Shown: positions 21,796 to 34,500 of the stretch, in pieces
How the letters are laid out: each line of letters opens with the position of its first letter
Numbering within the stretch: position 1 is the stretch's first letter
Assembly (NCBI GenBank): GCA_037783545.1
Contig: JBBELK010001004.1
Location: 1 to 64,000 of the forward strand
DNA length: 64,000 bases
Origin: Henricia sp. BOLD:AAB3569
Lineage: Eukaryota; Echinodermata; Asteroidea; Spinulosida; Echinasteridae
Direction: 5' to 3'
Notes under the pieces: generated by a model
Database searches by the model: none
The model's input: only the letters and a program-made list of their open reading frames with translations
Told to the model about the DNA's origin: nothing
Program-made: the position numbers and the translations under genes

Positions 21796-22048
21796 GAACC
21801 AAAGAGAAAAAAGGCCAAACTCGACAAATCCTCACCCGACAAATCCTCACCCAAGAAGAAAGTCCAGAAGAAACCAACCCCAAAGTCAACGAAGAAGACG
21901 CCTGCCAAGAAAGGCACACCTAAGAAGGCCACGCCTAAAAAAGGCACGCCCAAAAAGAGCACACCCAAGAAAGGCTCGCCCAAAAAGAAGGCATCCATAC
22001 AGATCACGCCCAAATCTGCTCCAAAAGCCAAGTCAAAGCAGTTAATAT
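21796..22048 (+). CDS. DEK-like protein, lysine-rich internal exon
   Basis: The exon is bounded by acceptor TTCTTTTCAG (ending 21795) and donor AT|GTAAGT (22049). It encodes 84 codons plus one base. The peptide starts EPKRKKAKLDKSSPDKSSPK and continues as a string of (K)KGTPKK/KSTPKK-type repeats, ending KSAPKAKSKQLI. Such SPKK/TPKK-like basic repeats are typical of DNA- or chromatin-binding linkers, including the region before the C-terminal domain of DEK. The phase-1 end joins exactly to the next exon at 22225. The DEK assignment depends mostly on that next exon; HIRIP3-like or other chromatin proteins remain possible. The start codon lies outside the visible exons. Confidence 0.6.
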
Positions 22049-22224
22049 GTAAGTTGGAAAAAAAAATCTGCAGAATTCATTTGTGGGGAAAAATACAAGC
22101 AGAATCTAAGTGTTTTTGCGTCGGCTCAATAGGAAATATGAATAAATTACAAAATACATGATGTTTGTTATATTTGTAGAACAAAATATTGATTCCTGTT
22201 TTCTCTCGATCCTACCCTCTGCAG

Positions 22225-22283
22225 TAGAAGACTCGGATGACAGTTCTGATGACGAGCCTTTGATTCGGAAAGCGGAACCTTCA
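22225..22283 (+). CDS. DEK-like protein, acidic exon
   Basis: The exon follows acceptor CCCTCTGCAG (ending 22224) and stops at donor TTCA|GTAAGA (22284). Joined in phase to the preceding exon it reads LEDSDDSSDDEPLIRKAEPS. SSDDEPLI(K/R)K immediately precedes the C-terminal DNA-binding domain in DEK, a chromatin architectural protein of the nucleus. The expected next segment (a PTDEEL-type start of the C-terminal domain) is not found: the intron runs into the 296-bp satellite 234 bases later. Either the satellite lies in this intron and the last exons are beyond the window, or the gene is truncated. Confidence 0.55.
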
Positions 22284-22517
22284 GTAAGAAATTATGACTA
22301 TGTTCAAACATTATCTAATCTTCAAACAAAGCGAAGGGAAATCGCTTTGTCTGAAGATTTGATAATCCTTGTTAGTTAATGAAGCATGCAGGGTTCTGCC
22401 CAGATAATTTGAGTGCCGGGTGGCAACGCAGTGTCCATATAACTAGCGCATAGCCTGTACACATGTAGCTAGTAAAAGGCAGTAGGCTACATGTCTACCA
22501 GCGTTAGAATTAGCACT
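22284..22517. other. presumed DEK-like intron leading into satellite
   Basis: Unique sequence from the donor at 22284 to the first 296-bp satellite unit. A stretch near 22322-22364 (TCTTCAAACAAAGCGA and TCGCTTTGTCTGAAGA) is an imperfect hairpin. No exon seen. Confidence 0.5.
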
Positions 22518-25500
22518 GTCCCAAACTGGGCCGTATCTACGACAGTCCGAAGTACTGAGCATGCGCACGAGTCAGGAGTACACCAAAGAGGTGTGTACAG
22601 ACAGCCACAGGTTGCGGGAGCATCCAGGAAGCCCCAACCCCTTTTTTTCCTAAACATTGAAATTTCTCTGCAATTTCCCGGCGAAAGTCTGTCAATTTTT
22701 TAGGACAAGTGCGCAATATAGAGTGTTAGGAGCATGCAAAATTTGAAGTTCGTCGGAAAATTTTTCGACCTCCAAATTTGCCGACGTTTGGACCACACTT
22801 TGACCAAAATCCCGTCCCAAACTGGGCCGTATCTACGACAGTCCGAAGTACTGAGCATGCGCACGAGTCAGGAGTACACCAAAGAGGTGTGTACAGACAG
22901 CCACAGGTTGCGGGAGCATCCAGGAAGCCCCAACCCCTTTTTTTCCTAAACATTGAAATTTCTCTGCAATTTCCCGGCGAAAGTCTGTCAATTTTTTACC
23001 CGCAAAGAGGTGTGTACAGACAGGGCCGTATCTACGACAGTCCGAAGTACTGAGCATGCGCACGAGTCAGGAGTACACCAAAGAGGTGTGTACAGACAGC
23101 CACAGGTTGCGGGAGCATCCAGGAGCCCCAACCCCTTTTTTTTCCTAAACTTTGAAATTTCTCTGCAATTTCCCGGCGAAAGTCTGTCAATTTTTTAGGA
23201 CAAGTGCGCAATATAGAGTGTTAGGAGCATGCAAAATTTGAAGTTCGTTGGAAAATTTTTCGACCTCCAAATTTGCCGACGTTTGGACCACACTTTGACC
23301 AAAATCCCGTCTCAAACTGGGCCGTATCTACGACAGTCCGAAGTACTGAGCATGCGCACGAATCAGGAGTACACCAAAGAGGTGTGTACAGACAGCCACA
23401 GGTTGCGGGAGCATCCAGGAAGCCCCAACCCCTTTTTTTCCTAAACTTTGAAATTTCTCTGCAATTTCCCGGCGAAAGTCTGTCAATTTTTTAGGACAAG
23501 TGCGCAATATAGAGTGTTAGGAACATGCAAAATTTGAAGTTCGTCGGAAAATTTTTCGACCTCCAAATTTGCCGACGTTTGGACCACACTTTGACCAAAA
23601 TCCCGTCCAAACTGGGCCGTATCTACGACAGTCCGAAGTACTGAGCATGCGCACGAATCAGGAGTACACCAAAGAGGTGTGTACAGACAGCCACAGGTTG
23701 CGGGAGCATCCAGGAAGCCCCAACCCCTTTTTTCCTCAACTTTGAAATTTCTCTGCAATTTCCCGGCGAAAGTCTGTCAATTTTTTAGGACAAGTGCGCA
23801 ATATAGAGTGTTAGGAGCATGCAAAATTTGGAGTTCGTCGGAAAATTTTTCGACCTCCAAATTTGCCGACGTTTGGACCACACTTTGACCAAAATCCCGT
23901 CCCAAACTGGGCCGTATCTACGAAAGTCCGAAGTACTGAGCATGCGCACGAATCAGGAGTACACCAAAGAGGTGTGTACAGACAGCCACAGGTTGCGGGA
24001 GCATCCAGGAAGCCCCAACCCCTTTTTTTCCTAAACTTTGAAATTTCTCTGCAATTTCCCGGCGAAAGTCTGTCAAATTTTTAGGACAAGTGCGCAATAT
24101 AGAGTGTTATCGGAAAATTTTCGACCTACCAAATTTGCCGACGTTTGGACCAGCCACTTTGACCAAAATTCCCGTCCCAAAACTGGGCCGTATGCTACCG
24201 ACAGTACCGAAAGTACTGGAGCATGCGCACTGAAATCAGGAGTACACGCAAAGAGGTGTGTATCAGACAAGCCCACAGGTTGCCGGGAGCATCCAGAAGC
24301 GCCAAGCCCCCTTTTTTCCTAAAACTTTGAAAGTTGCTCTGCTTATTTCCCGGCGTAAGTCTGTTCAATTTTTAGGACTAGTGCGCAATTACAGGTGTTT
24401 GGAGCAGGCCAAAATTTGAGTTCGTCGGAAAATTTTTCGACCTCCAAATTTGCCGACGTTTGGACCACACTTTGACCAAAATCCCGTCCCAAACTGGGCC
24501 GTATCTACGACAGTCCGAAGTACTGAGCAATGCGCACGGAATCAGGAGTACACCAAAGAGGTGTGTACAGGACAGCCACAGGTTGCGGGAGCATCCAGGA
24601 AGCACCAACCCCTTTTTTTCCTAAACTTTGAAATTTCTCTGCAATTTCCCGGCGAAAGTCTGTCAATTTTTTAGGACAAGTGCGCAATATACAGTGTTAG
24701 GAGCATGCAAAATTTGAAGTTCGTCGGAAAATTTTTCGACCTCCAAATTTGCCGACGTTTGGACCACACTTTGACCAAAATCCCGTCCCAAACTGGGCCG
24801 TATCTACGACAGTCCGAAGTACTGAGCATGCGCACGAATCAGGAGTACACCAAAGAGGTGTGTACAGACAGCCACAGGTTGCGGGAGCATCCAGGAAGCC
24901 CCAACCCCCTTTTTTTCCTAAAACTTTGCAATTTCTCTGCAATTTCCGGCGAAAGTCTGTCAATTTTTTAGGACAAGTGCGCAATATAGAGTGTTAGGAG
25001 CATGCAAAATTTGAAGTTCGTCGGAAATTTTTCGACCTCCAAATTTGCCGACGTTTGGACCACACTTTGACCAAAATCCCGTCCCAAACTGGCCGAGTAT
25101 CTACGACAGTCCGAAGTACTGAGCATGCGCACGAATCAGGAGTACACCAAAGAGGTGTGTACAGACAGCCACAGGTTGCGGGAGCATCCAGGAAGCCCCA
25201 ACCCCTTTTTTTCCTCAACTTTGAAATTTCTCTGCAATTTCCCGGCGAAAGTCTGTCATTTTTTTAGGACAAGTGCGCAATATAGAGTGTTAGGAGCATG
25301 CAAAATTTGAAGTTCGTCGGAAAATTTTTCGACCTCCAAATTTGCCGACGTTTGGACCACACTTTGACCAAAATCCCGTCCCAAACTGGGCCGAATCTAC
25401 GACAGTCCGAAGTACTGAGCATGCGCACGAATCAGGAGTACACCAAAGAGGTGTACAGACAGCCCACAGGTTGCGGGAGCATCCAGAAGCCCCAACCCCT

Positions 25501-28500
25501 TTTTTTCCTAAACTTTGAAATTTCTCTGCAATTTCCCGGCGAAAGTCTGGTCAATTTGTTAGGACAAGTGCGCAATATAGAGTGTTAGGAGCATGCAAAA
25601 TTTGAGAGTTCGTCGGAAAATTTTTCGACCTCCAAATTTGCCGACGTTTGGACCACACTTTGACCAAAATCCCGTCCCAAACTGGGCCGTATCTACGACA
25701 GTCCGAAGTACTGAGCATGCGCACGAATCAGGAGTAACACAAAGAGGTGTGTACAGACAGCCACAGGTTGCGGGAGCATCCAGGAAGCCCCAACCCCTTT
25801 TTTTTCCTAAACTTTGAAATTTCTCTGCAATTTCCCGGCGAAAGTCTGTCAATTTTTAGGACAAGTGCGCAATATACAGTGTTAGGAGCATGCAAAATTT
25901 GAAGTTCGTCGGAAAATTTTCCGACCTCCAAATTTGCCGACGTTTGGACCACACTTTGACCAAAATCCCGTCCCAAACTGGGCCGTATCTACGACAGTCG
26001 AAGTACTGAGCATGCGCACGAATCAGGAGTGAGCACAAAGAGGTGTGTACAGACAGCCACAGTTGCGGGAGCATCCAGGAAGCCCCCAAGCCCCTTTTTT
26101 TCCTAAACTTGAATTTTCTCTGCAATTTCCCGGCGAAAGTCTGTCAATTTTTTAGGACAAGTGCGCAATATAGAGTGTTAGGAGCATGCAAAATTTGAAG
26201 TTCGTCGGAAAATTTTTCGACCTCCAAATTTGCCGACGTTTGGACCACACTTTGACCAAAATCCCGTCCCAAACTGGGCCGTATCTACGACAGTCCGAAG
26301 TACTGAGCATGCGCACGAATCAGGAGTACACCAAAGAGGTGTGTACAGACAGCCACAGGTTGCGGGAGCATCCAGGAAGCCCCAACCCCTTTTTTTCCTA
26401 AACTTTGAAATTTCTCTGCAATTTCCCGGCGAAAGTCTGTCATTTTTTTAGGACAAGTGCGCAATATAGAGTGTTAGGAGCATGCAAAATTTGAAGTTCG
26501 TCGGAAAATTTTTCGACCTCCAAATTTGCCGACGTTTGGACCACACTTTGACCAAAATCCCGTCCCAAACTGGGCCGAATCTACGACAGTCCGAAGTACT
26601 GAGCATGCGCACGAATCAGGAGTACACCAAAGAGGTGTGTACAGACAGCCACAGGTTGCGGGAGCATCCAAGAAGCCCCAACCCCTTTTTTTCCTAAACT
26701 TTGAAATTTCTCTGCAATTTCCCGGCGAAAGTCTGTCAATTTTTTTAGGACAAGTGCGCAATATAGAGTGTTAAGAGCATGCAAAATTTGAAGTTCGTCG
26801 GAAAATTGTTCGACCTCCAAATTTGCCGACGTTTGGACCACACTTTGACCAAAATCCCGTCCCAAACTGGGCCGTATCTACGACAGTCCGAAGTACTGAG
26901 CATGCGCACGAATCAGGAGTACACCAAAGAGGTGTGTACAGACAGCCACAGGTTGCGGGAGCATCCAGGAAGCCCCAACCCCTTTTTTTCCTAAACTTTG
27001 AAATTTCTCTGCAATTTCCCGGCGAAAGTCTGTCAATTTTTTAGGACAAGTGCGCAATATAGAGTGTTAGGAGCATGCAAAATTTGAAGTTCGTCGGAAA
27101 ATTTTTCGACCTCCAAATTTGCCGACGTTTGGACCACACTTTGACCAAAATCCCGTCCCAAACTGGGCCGTATCTACGACAGTCCGAAGTACTGAGCATG
27201 CGCACGAATCAGGAGTACACCAAAGAGGTGTGTACAGACAGCCACAGGTTGCGGGAGCATCCAGGAAGCCCCAACCCCTTTTTTTCCTAAACTTTGAAAT
27301 TTCTCTGCAATTTCCCGGCGAAAGTCTGTCAATTTTTTAGGACAAGTGCGCAATATAGAGTGTTAGGAGCATGCAAAATTTGAAGTTCGTCGGAAAATTT
27401 TTCGACCTCCAAATTTGCCGACGTTTGGACCACACTTTGACCAAAATCCCGTCCCAAACTGGGCCGTATCTACGACAGTCCGAAGTACTGAGCATGCGCA
27501 CGAATCAGGAGTACACCAAAGAGGTGTGTACAGACAGCCACAGGTTGCGGGAGCATCCAGGAAGCCCCAACCCCTTTTTTTCCTAAACTTTGAAATTTCT
27601 CTGCAATTTCCCGGCGAAAGTCTGTCAATTTTTTAGGACAAGTGCGCAATATAGAGTGTTAGGAGCATGCAAAATTTGAAGTTGGTCGGAAAATTTTTCG
27701 ACCTCCAAATTTGCCGACGTTTGGACCACACTTTGACCAAAATCCCGTCCCAAACTGGGCCGTATCTACGACAGTCCGAAGTACTGAGCATGCGCACGAA
27801 TCAGGAGTACACCAAAGAGGTGTGTACAGACAGCCACAGGTTGCGGGAGCATCCAGGAAGCCCCAACCCCCTTTTTTCCTAAACTTTGAAATTTCTCTGC
27901 AATTTCCCGGCGAAAGTCTGTCAATTTTTTAGGACAAGTGCGCAATATAGAGTGTTAGGAGCATGCAAAATTTGAAGTTCGTCGGAAAATTTTTCGACCT
28001 CCAAATTTGCCGACGTTTGGACCACACTTTGACCAAAATCCCGTCCCAAACTGGGCCGTATCTACGACAGTCCGAAGTACTGAGCATGCGCACGAATCAG
28101 GAGTACACCAAAGAGGTGTGTACAGACAGCCACAGGTTGCGGGAGCATCCAGGAAGCCCCAACCCCTTTTTTTCCTAAACTTTGAAATTTCTCTGCAATT
28201 TCCCGGCGAAAGTCTGTCAATTTTTTAGGACAAGTGCGCAATATAGAGTGTTAGGAGCATGCAAAATTTGAAGTTCGTTGGAAAATTTTTCGACCTCCAA
28301 ATTTGCCGACGTTTGGACCACACTTTGACCAAAATCCCGTCTCAAACTGGGCCGTATCTACGACAGTCCGAAGTACTGAGCATGCGCACGAATCAGGAGT
28401 ACACCAAAGAGGTGTGTACAGACAGCCACAGGTTGCGGGAGCATCCAGGAAGCCCCAACCCCTTTTTTTCCTAAACTTTGAAATTTCTCTGCAATTTCCC

Positions 28501-31500
28501 GGCGAAAGTCTGTCAATTTTTTAGGACAAGTGCGCAATATAGAGTGACCAAAATCCCGTCCCAAACTGGGCCGTATCTACGACAGTCCGAAGTACTGAGC
28601 ATGCGCACGAATCAGGAGTACACCAAAGAGGTGTGTACAGCCACAGGTTGCGGGAGCATCCAGGAAGCCCCAACCCCTTTTTTTCCTAAACTTTGAAATT
28701 TCTCTGCAATTTCCCGGCGAAAGTCTGTCAATTTTTTAGGACAAGTGCGCAATATAGAGTGTTAGGAGCATGCAAAATTTGAAGTTCGTCGGAAAATTGT
28801 TCGACCTCCAAATTTGCCGACGTTTGGACCACACTTTGACCAAAATCCCGTCCCAAACTGGGCCGTATCTACGACAGTCCGAAGTACTGAGCATGCGCAC
28901 GAATCAGGAGTACACCAAAGTGGTGTGTACAGACAGCCACAGGTTGCGGGAGCATCCAGGAAGCCCCAACCCCTTTTTTTCCTAAACTTTGAAATTTCTC
29001 TGCAATTTCCCGGCGAAAGTCTGTCAATTTTTTAGGACAAGTGCGCAATATAGAGTGTTAGGAGCATGCAAAATTTGAAGTTCGTCGGAAAATGTTTCGA
29101 CCTCCAAATTTGCCGACGTTTGGACCACACTTTGACCAAGATCCCGTCCCAAACTGGGCCGTATCTACGACAGTCCGAAGTACTGAGCATGCGCACGAAT
29201 CAGGAGTACACCAAAGAGGTGTGTACAGACAGCCACAGGTTGCGGGAGCATCCAGGAAGCCCCAACCCCTTTTTTTCCTAAACTTTGAAATTTCTCTGCA
29301 ATTTCCCGGCGAAAGTCTGTCAATTTTTTAGGACAAGTGCGCAATATAGAGTGTTAGGAGCATGCAAAATTTGAAGTTCGTCGGAAAATTGTTCGACCTC
29401 CAAATTTGCCGACGTTTGGACCACACTTTGACCAAAATCCCGTCCCAAACTGGGCCGTATCTACGACAGTCCGAAGTACTGAGCATGCGCACGAATCAGG
29501 AGTACACCAAAGAGGTGTGTACAGACAGCCACAGGTTGCGGGAGCATCCAGGAAGCCCCAACCCCTTTTTTTCCTAAACTTTGAAATTTCTCTGCAATTT
29601 CCCGGCGAAAGTCTGTCAATTTTTTAGGACAAGTGCGCAATATAGAGTGTTACGAGCATGCACAATTTGAAGTTCGTCGGAAAATTTTTCGACCTCCAAA
29701 TTTGCCGACGTTTGGACCACACTTTGACCAAAATCCCGTCCCAAACTGGGCCGTATCTACGACAGTCCGAAGTACTGAGCATGCGCACGAATCAGGAGTA
29801 CACCAAAGAGGTGTGTACAGACAGCCACAGGTTGCGGGAGCATCCAGGAAGCCCCAACCCCTTTTTTTCCTAAACTTTGAAATTTCTCTGCAATTTCCCG
29901 GCGAAAGTCTGTCAATTTTTTAGGACAAGTGCGCAATATAGAGTGTTAGGAGCATGCAAAATTTGAAGTTCGTCGGAAAATTTTTCGACCTCCAAATTTG
30001 CCGACGTTTGGACCACACTTTGACCAAAACCCCGTCCCAAACTGGGCCGTATCTACGACAGTCCGAAGTACTGAGCATGCGCACGAATCAGGAGTACACC
30101 AAAGAGGTGTGTACAGACAGCCACAGGTTGCGGGAGCATCCAGGAAGCCCCAACCCCTTTTTTCCTAAACTTTGAAATTTCTCTGCAATTTCCCGACGAA
30201 AGTCTGTCAATTTTTTAGGACAAGTGCGCAATATAGAGTGTTAGGAGCATGCAAAATTTGAAGTTCGTCGGAAAATTTTTCGACCTCCAAATTTGCCGAC
30301 GTTTGGACCACACTTTGACCAAAATCCCGTCCCAAACTGGGCCGTATCTACGACAGTCCGAAGTACTGAGCATGCGCACGAATCAGGAGTACACCAAAGA
30401 GGTGTGTACAGACAGCCACAGGTTGCGGGAGCATCCAGGAAGCCCCAACCCCTTTTTTTCCTAAACTTTGAAATTTCTCTGCAATTTCCCGGCGAAAGTC
30501 TGTCAATTTTTTAGGACAAGTGCGCATTATAGAGTGACCAAAATCCCGTCCCAAACTGGGCCGTATCTACGACAGTCCGAAGTACTGAGCATGCGCACGA
30601 ATCAGGAGTACACCAAAGAGGTGTGTACAGCCACAGGTTGCGGGAGCATCCAGGAAGCCCCAACCCCTTTTTTTCCTAAACTTTGAAATTTCTCTGCAAT
30701 TTCCCGGCGAAAGTCTGTCAATTTTTTAGGACAAGTGCGCAATATAGAGTGTTAGGAGCATGCAAAATTTGAAGTTCGTCGGAAAATTTTTCGACCTCCA
30801 AATTTGCCGACGTTTGGACCACACTTTGACCAAAATCCCGTCCCAAACTGGGCCGTATCTACGACAGTCCGAAGTACTGAGCATGCGCACGAATCAGGAG
30901 TACACCAAAGAGGTGTGTACAGACAGCCACAGGTTGCAGGAGCATCCAGGAAGCCCCAACCCCTTTTTTTCCTAAACTTTGAAATTTCTCTGCAATTTCC
31001 CGGCGAAAGTCTGTCAATTTTTTAGGACAAGTGCGCAATATAGAGTGTTAGGAGCATGCAAAATTTGAAGTTCGTCGGAAAATTTTTCGACCTCCAAATT
31101 TGCCGACGTTTGGACCACACTTTGACCAAAATCCCGTCCCAAACTGGGCCGTATCTACGACAGTCCGAAGTACTGAGCATGCGCACGAATCAGGAGTACA
31201 CCAAAGAGGTGTGTACAGACAGCCACAGGTTGCGGGAGCATCCAGGAAGCCGCAACCCCTTTTTTTCCTAAACTTTGACATTTCTCTGCAATTTCCCGGC
31301 GAAAGTCTGTCAATTGTTTAGGACAAGTGCGCAATATAGAGTGTTAGGAGCATGCAAAATTTGAAGTTCGTCGGAAAATTTTTCGACCTCCAAATTTGCC
31401 GACGTTTGGACCACACTTTGACCAAAATCCCGTCCCAAACTGGGCCGTATCTACGACAGTCCGAAGTACTGAGCATGCGCACGAATCAGGAGTACACCAA

Positions 31501-34500
31501 AGAGGTGTGTACAGACAGCCACAGGTTGCGGGAGCATCCAGGAAGCCCCAACCCCTTTTTTTCCTAAACTTTGAAATTTCTCTGCAATTTCCCGGCGAAA
31601 GTCTGTCAATTTTTTAGGACAAGTGCGCAATATAGAGTGTTAGGAGCATGCAAAATTTGAAGTTCGTCGGAAAATTTTTCGACCTCCAAATTTGCCGACG
31701 TTTGGACCACACTTTGACCAAAATCCCGTCCCAAACTGGGCCGTATCTACGACAGTCCGAAGTACTGAGCATGCGCACGAATCAGGAGTACACCAAAGAG
31801 GTGTGTACAGACAGCCACAGGTTGCGGGAGCATCCAGGAAGCCCCAACCCCTTTTTTTCCTAAACTTTGAAATTTCTCTGCAATTTCCCGGCGAAAGTCT
31901 GTCAATTTTTTAGGACAAGTGCGCAATATAGAGTGTTAGGAGCATGCAAAATTTGAAGTTCGTTGGAAAATTTTTCGACCTCCAAATTTGCCGACGTTTG
32001 GACCACACTTTGACCAAAATCCCGTCTCAAACTGGGCCGTATCTACGACAGTCCGAAGTACTGAGCATGCGCACGAATCAGGAGTACACCAAAGAGGTGT
32101 GTACAGACAGCCACAGGTTGCGGGAGCATCCAGGAAGCCCCAACCCCTTTTTTTCCTAAACTTTGAAATTTCTCTGCAATTTCCCGGCGAAAGTCTGTCA
32201 ATTTTTTAGGACAAGTGCGCAATATAGAGTGACCAAAATCCCGTCCCAAACTGGGCCGTATCTACGACAGTCCGAAGTACTGAGCATGCGCACGAATCAG
32301 GAGTACACCAAAGAGGTGTGTACAGCCACAGGTTGCGGGAGCATCCAGGAAGCCCCAACCCCTTTTTTTCCTAAACTTTGAAATTTCTCTGCAATTTCCC
32401 GGCGAAAGTCTGTCAATTTTTTAGGACAAGTGCGCAATATAGAGTGTTAGGAGCATGCAAAATTTGAAGTTCGTCGGAAAATTGTTCGACCTCCAAATTT
32501 GCCGACGTTTGGACCACACTTTGACCAAAATCCCGTCCCAAACTGGGCCGTATCTACGACAGTCCGAAGTACTGAGCATGCGCACGAATCAGGAGTACAC
32601 CAAAGAGGTGTGTACAGACAGCCACAGGTTGCGGGAGCATCCAGGAAGCCCCAACCCCTTTTTTTCCTAAACTTTGAAATTTCTCTGCAATTTCCCGGCG
32701 AAAGTCTGTCAATTTTTTAGGACAAGTGCGCAATATAGAGTGTTAGGAGCATGCAAAATTTGAAGTTCGTCGGAAAATTTTTCGACCTCCAAATTTGCCG
32801 ACGTTTGGACCACACTTTGACCAAAATCCCGTCCCAAACTGGGCCGTATCTACGACAGTCCGAAGTACTGAGCATGCGCACGAATCAGGAGTACACCAAA
32901 GAGGTGTGTACAGACAGCCACAGGTTGCAGGAGCATCCAGGAAGCCCCAACCCCTTTTTTTCCTAAACTTTGAAATTTCTCTGCAATTTCCCGGCGAAAG
33001 TCTGTCAATTTTTTAGGACAAGTGCGCAATATAGAGTGTTAGGAGCATGCAAAATTTGAAGTTCGTCGGAAAATTGTTCGACCTCCAAATTTGCCGACGT
33101 TTGGACCACACTTTGACCAAAATCCCGTCCCAAACTGGGCCGTATCTACGACAGTCCGAAGTACTGAGCATGCGCACGAATCAGGAGTACACCAAAGAGG
33201 TGTGTACAGCCACAGGTTGCGGGAGCATCCAGGAAGCCCCAACCCCTTTTTTTCCTAAACTTTGAAATTTATCTGCAATTTCCCGGGGAAAGTCTGTCAA
33301 TTTTTTAGGACAAGTGCGCAATATAGAGTGTTAGGAGCATGCAAAATTTGAAGTTCGTCGGAAAATTTTTCGACCTCCAAATTTGCCGACGTTTGGACCA
33401 CACTTTGACCAAAATCCCGTCCCAAACTGGGCCGTATCTACGACAGTCCGAAGTACTGAGCATGCGCACGAATCAGGAGTACACCAAAGAGGTGTGTACA
33501 GACAGCCACAGGTTGCGGGAGCATCCAGGAAGCCCCAACCCCTTTTTTTCCTAAACTTTGAAATTTCTCTGCAATTTCCCGGCGAAAGTCTGTCAATTTT
33601 TTAGGACAAGTGCGCAATATAGAGTGACCAAAATCCCGTCCCAAACTGGGCCGTATCTACGACAGTCCGAAGTACTGAGCATGCGCACGAATCAGGAGTA
33701 CACCAAAGAGGTGTGTACAGCCACAGGTTGCGGGAGCATCCAGGAAGCCCCAACCCCTTTTTTTCCTAAACTTTGAAATTTCTCTGCAATTTCCCGGCGA
33801 AAGTCTGTCAATTTTTTAGGACAAGTGCGCAATATAGAGTGTTAGGAGCATGCAAAATTTGAAGTTCGTCGAAAAATTTTTCGACCTCCAAATTTGCCGA
33901 CGTTTGGACCACACTTTGACCAAAATCCCGTCCCAAACTGGGCCGTATCTACGACAGTCCGAAGTACTGAGCATGCGCACGAATCAGGAGTACACCAAAG
34001 AGGTGTGTACAGACAGCCACAGGTTGCGGGAGCATCCAGGAAGCCCCAACCCCTTTTTTTCCTAAACTTTGAAATTTCTCTGCAATTTCCCGGCGAAAGT
34101 CTGTCAATTTTTTAGGACAAGTGCGCAATATAGAGTGTTAGGAGCATGCAAAATTTGAAGTTCGTCGGAAAATTGTTCGACCTCCAAATTTGCCGACGTT
34201 TGGACCACACTTTGACCAAAATCCCGTCCCAAACTGGGCCGTATCTACGACAGTCCGAAGTACTGAGCATGCGCACGAATCAGGAGTACACCAAAGAGGT
34301 GTGTACAGCCACAGGTTGCGGGAGCATCCAGGAAGCCCCAACCCCTTTTTTTCCTAAACTTTGAAATTTCTCTGCAATTTCCCGGGGAAAGTCTGTCAAT
34401 TTTTTAGGACAAGTGCGCAATATAGAGTGTTAGGAGCATGCAAAATTTGAAGTTCGTCGGAAAATTGTTCGACCTCCAAATTTGCCGACGTTTGGACCAC

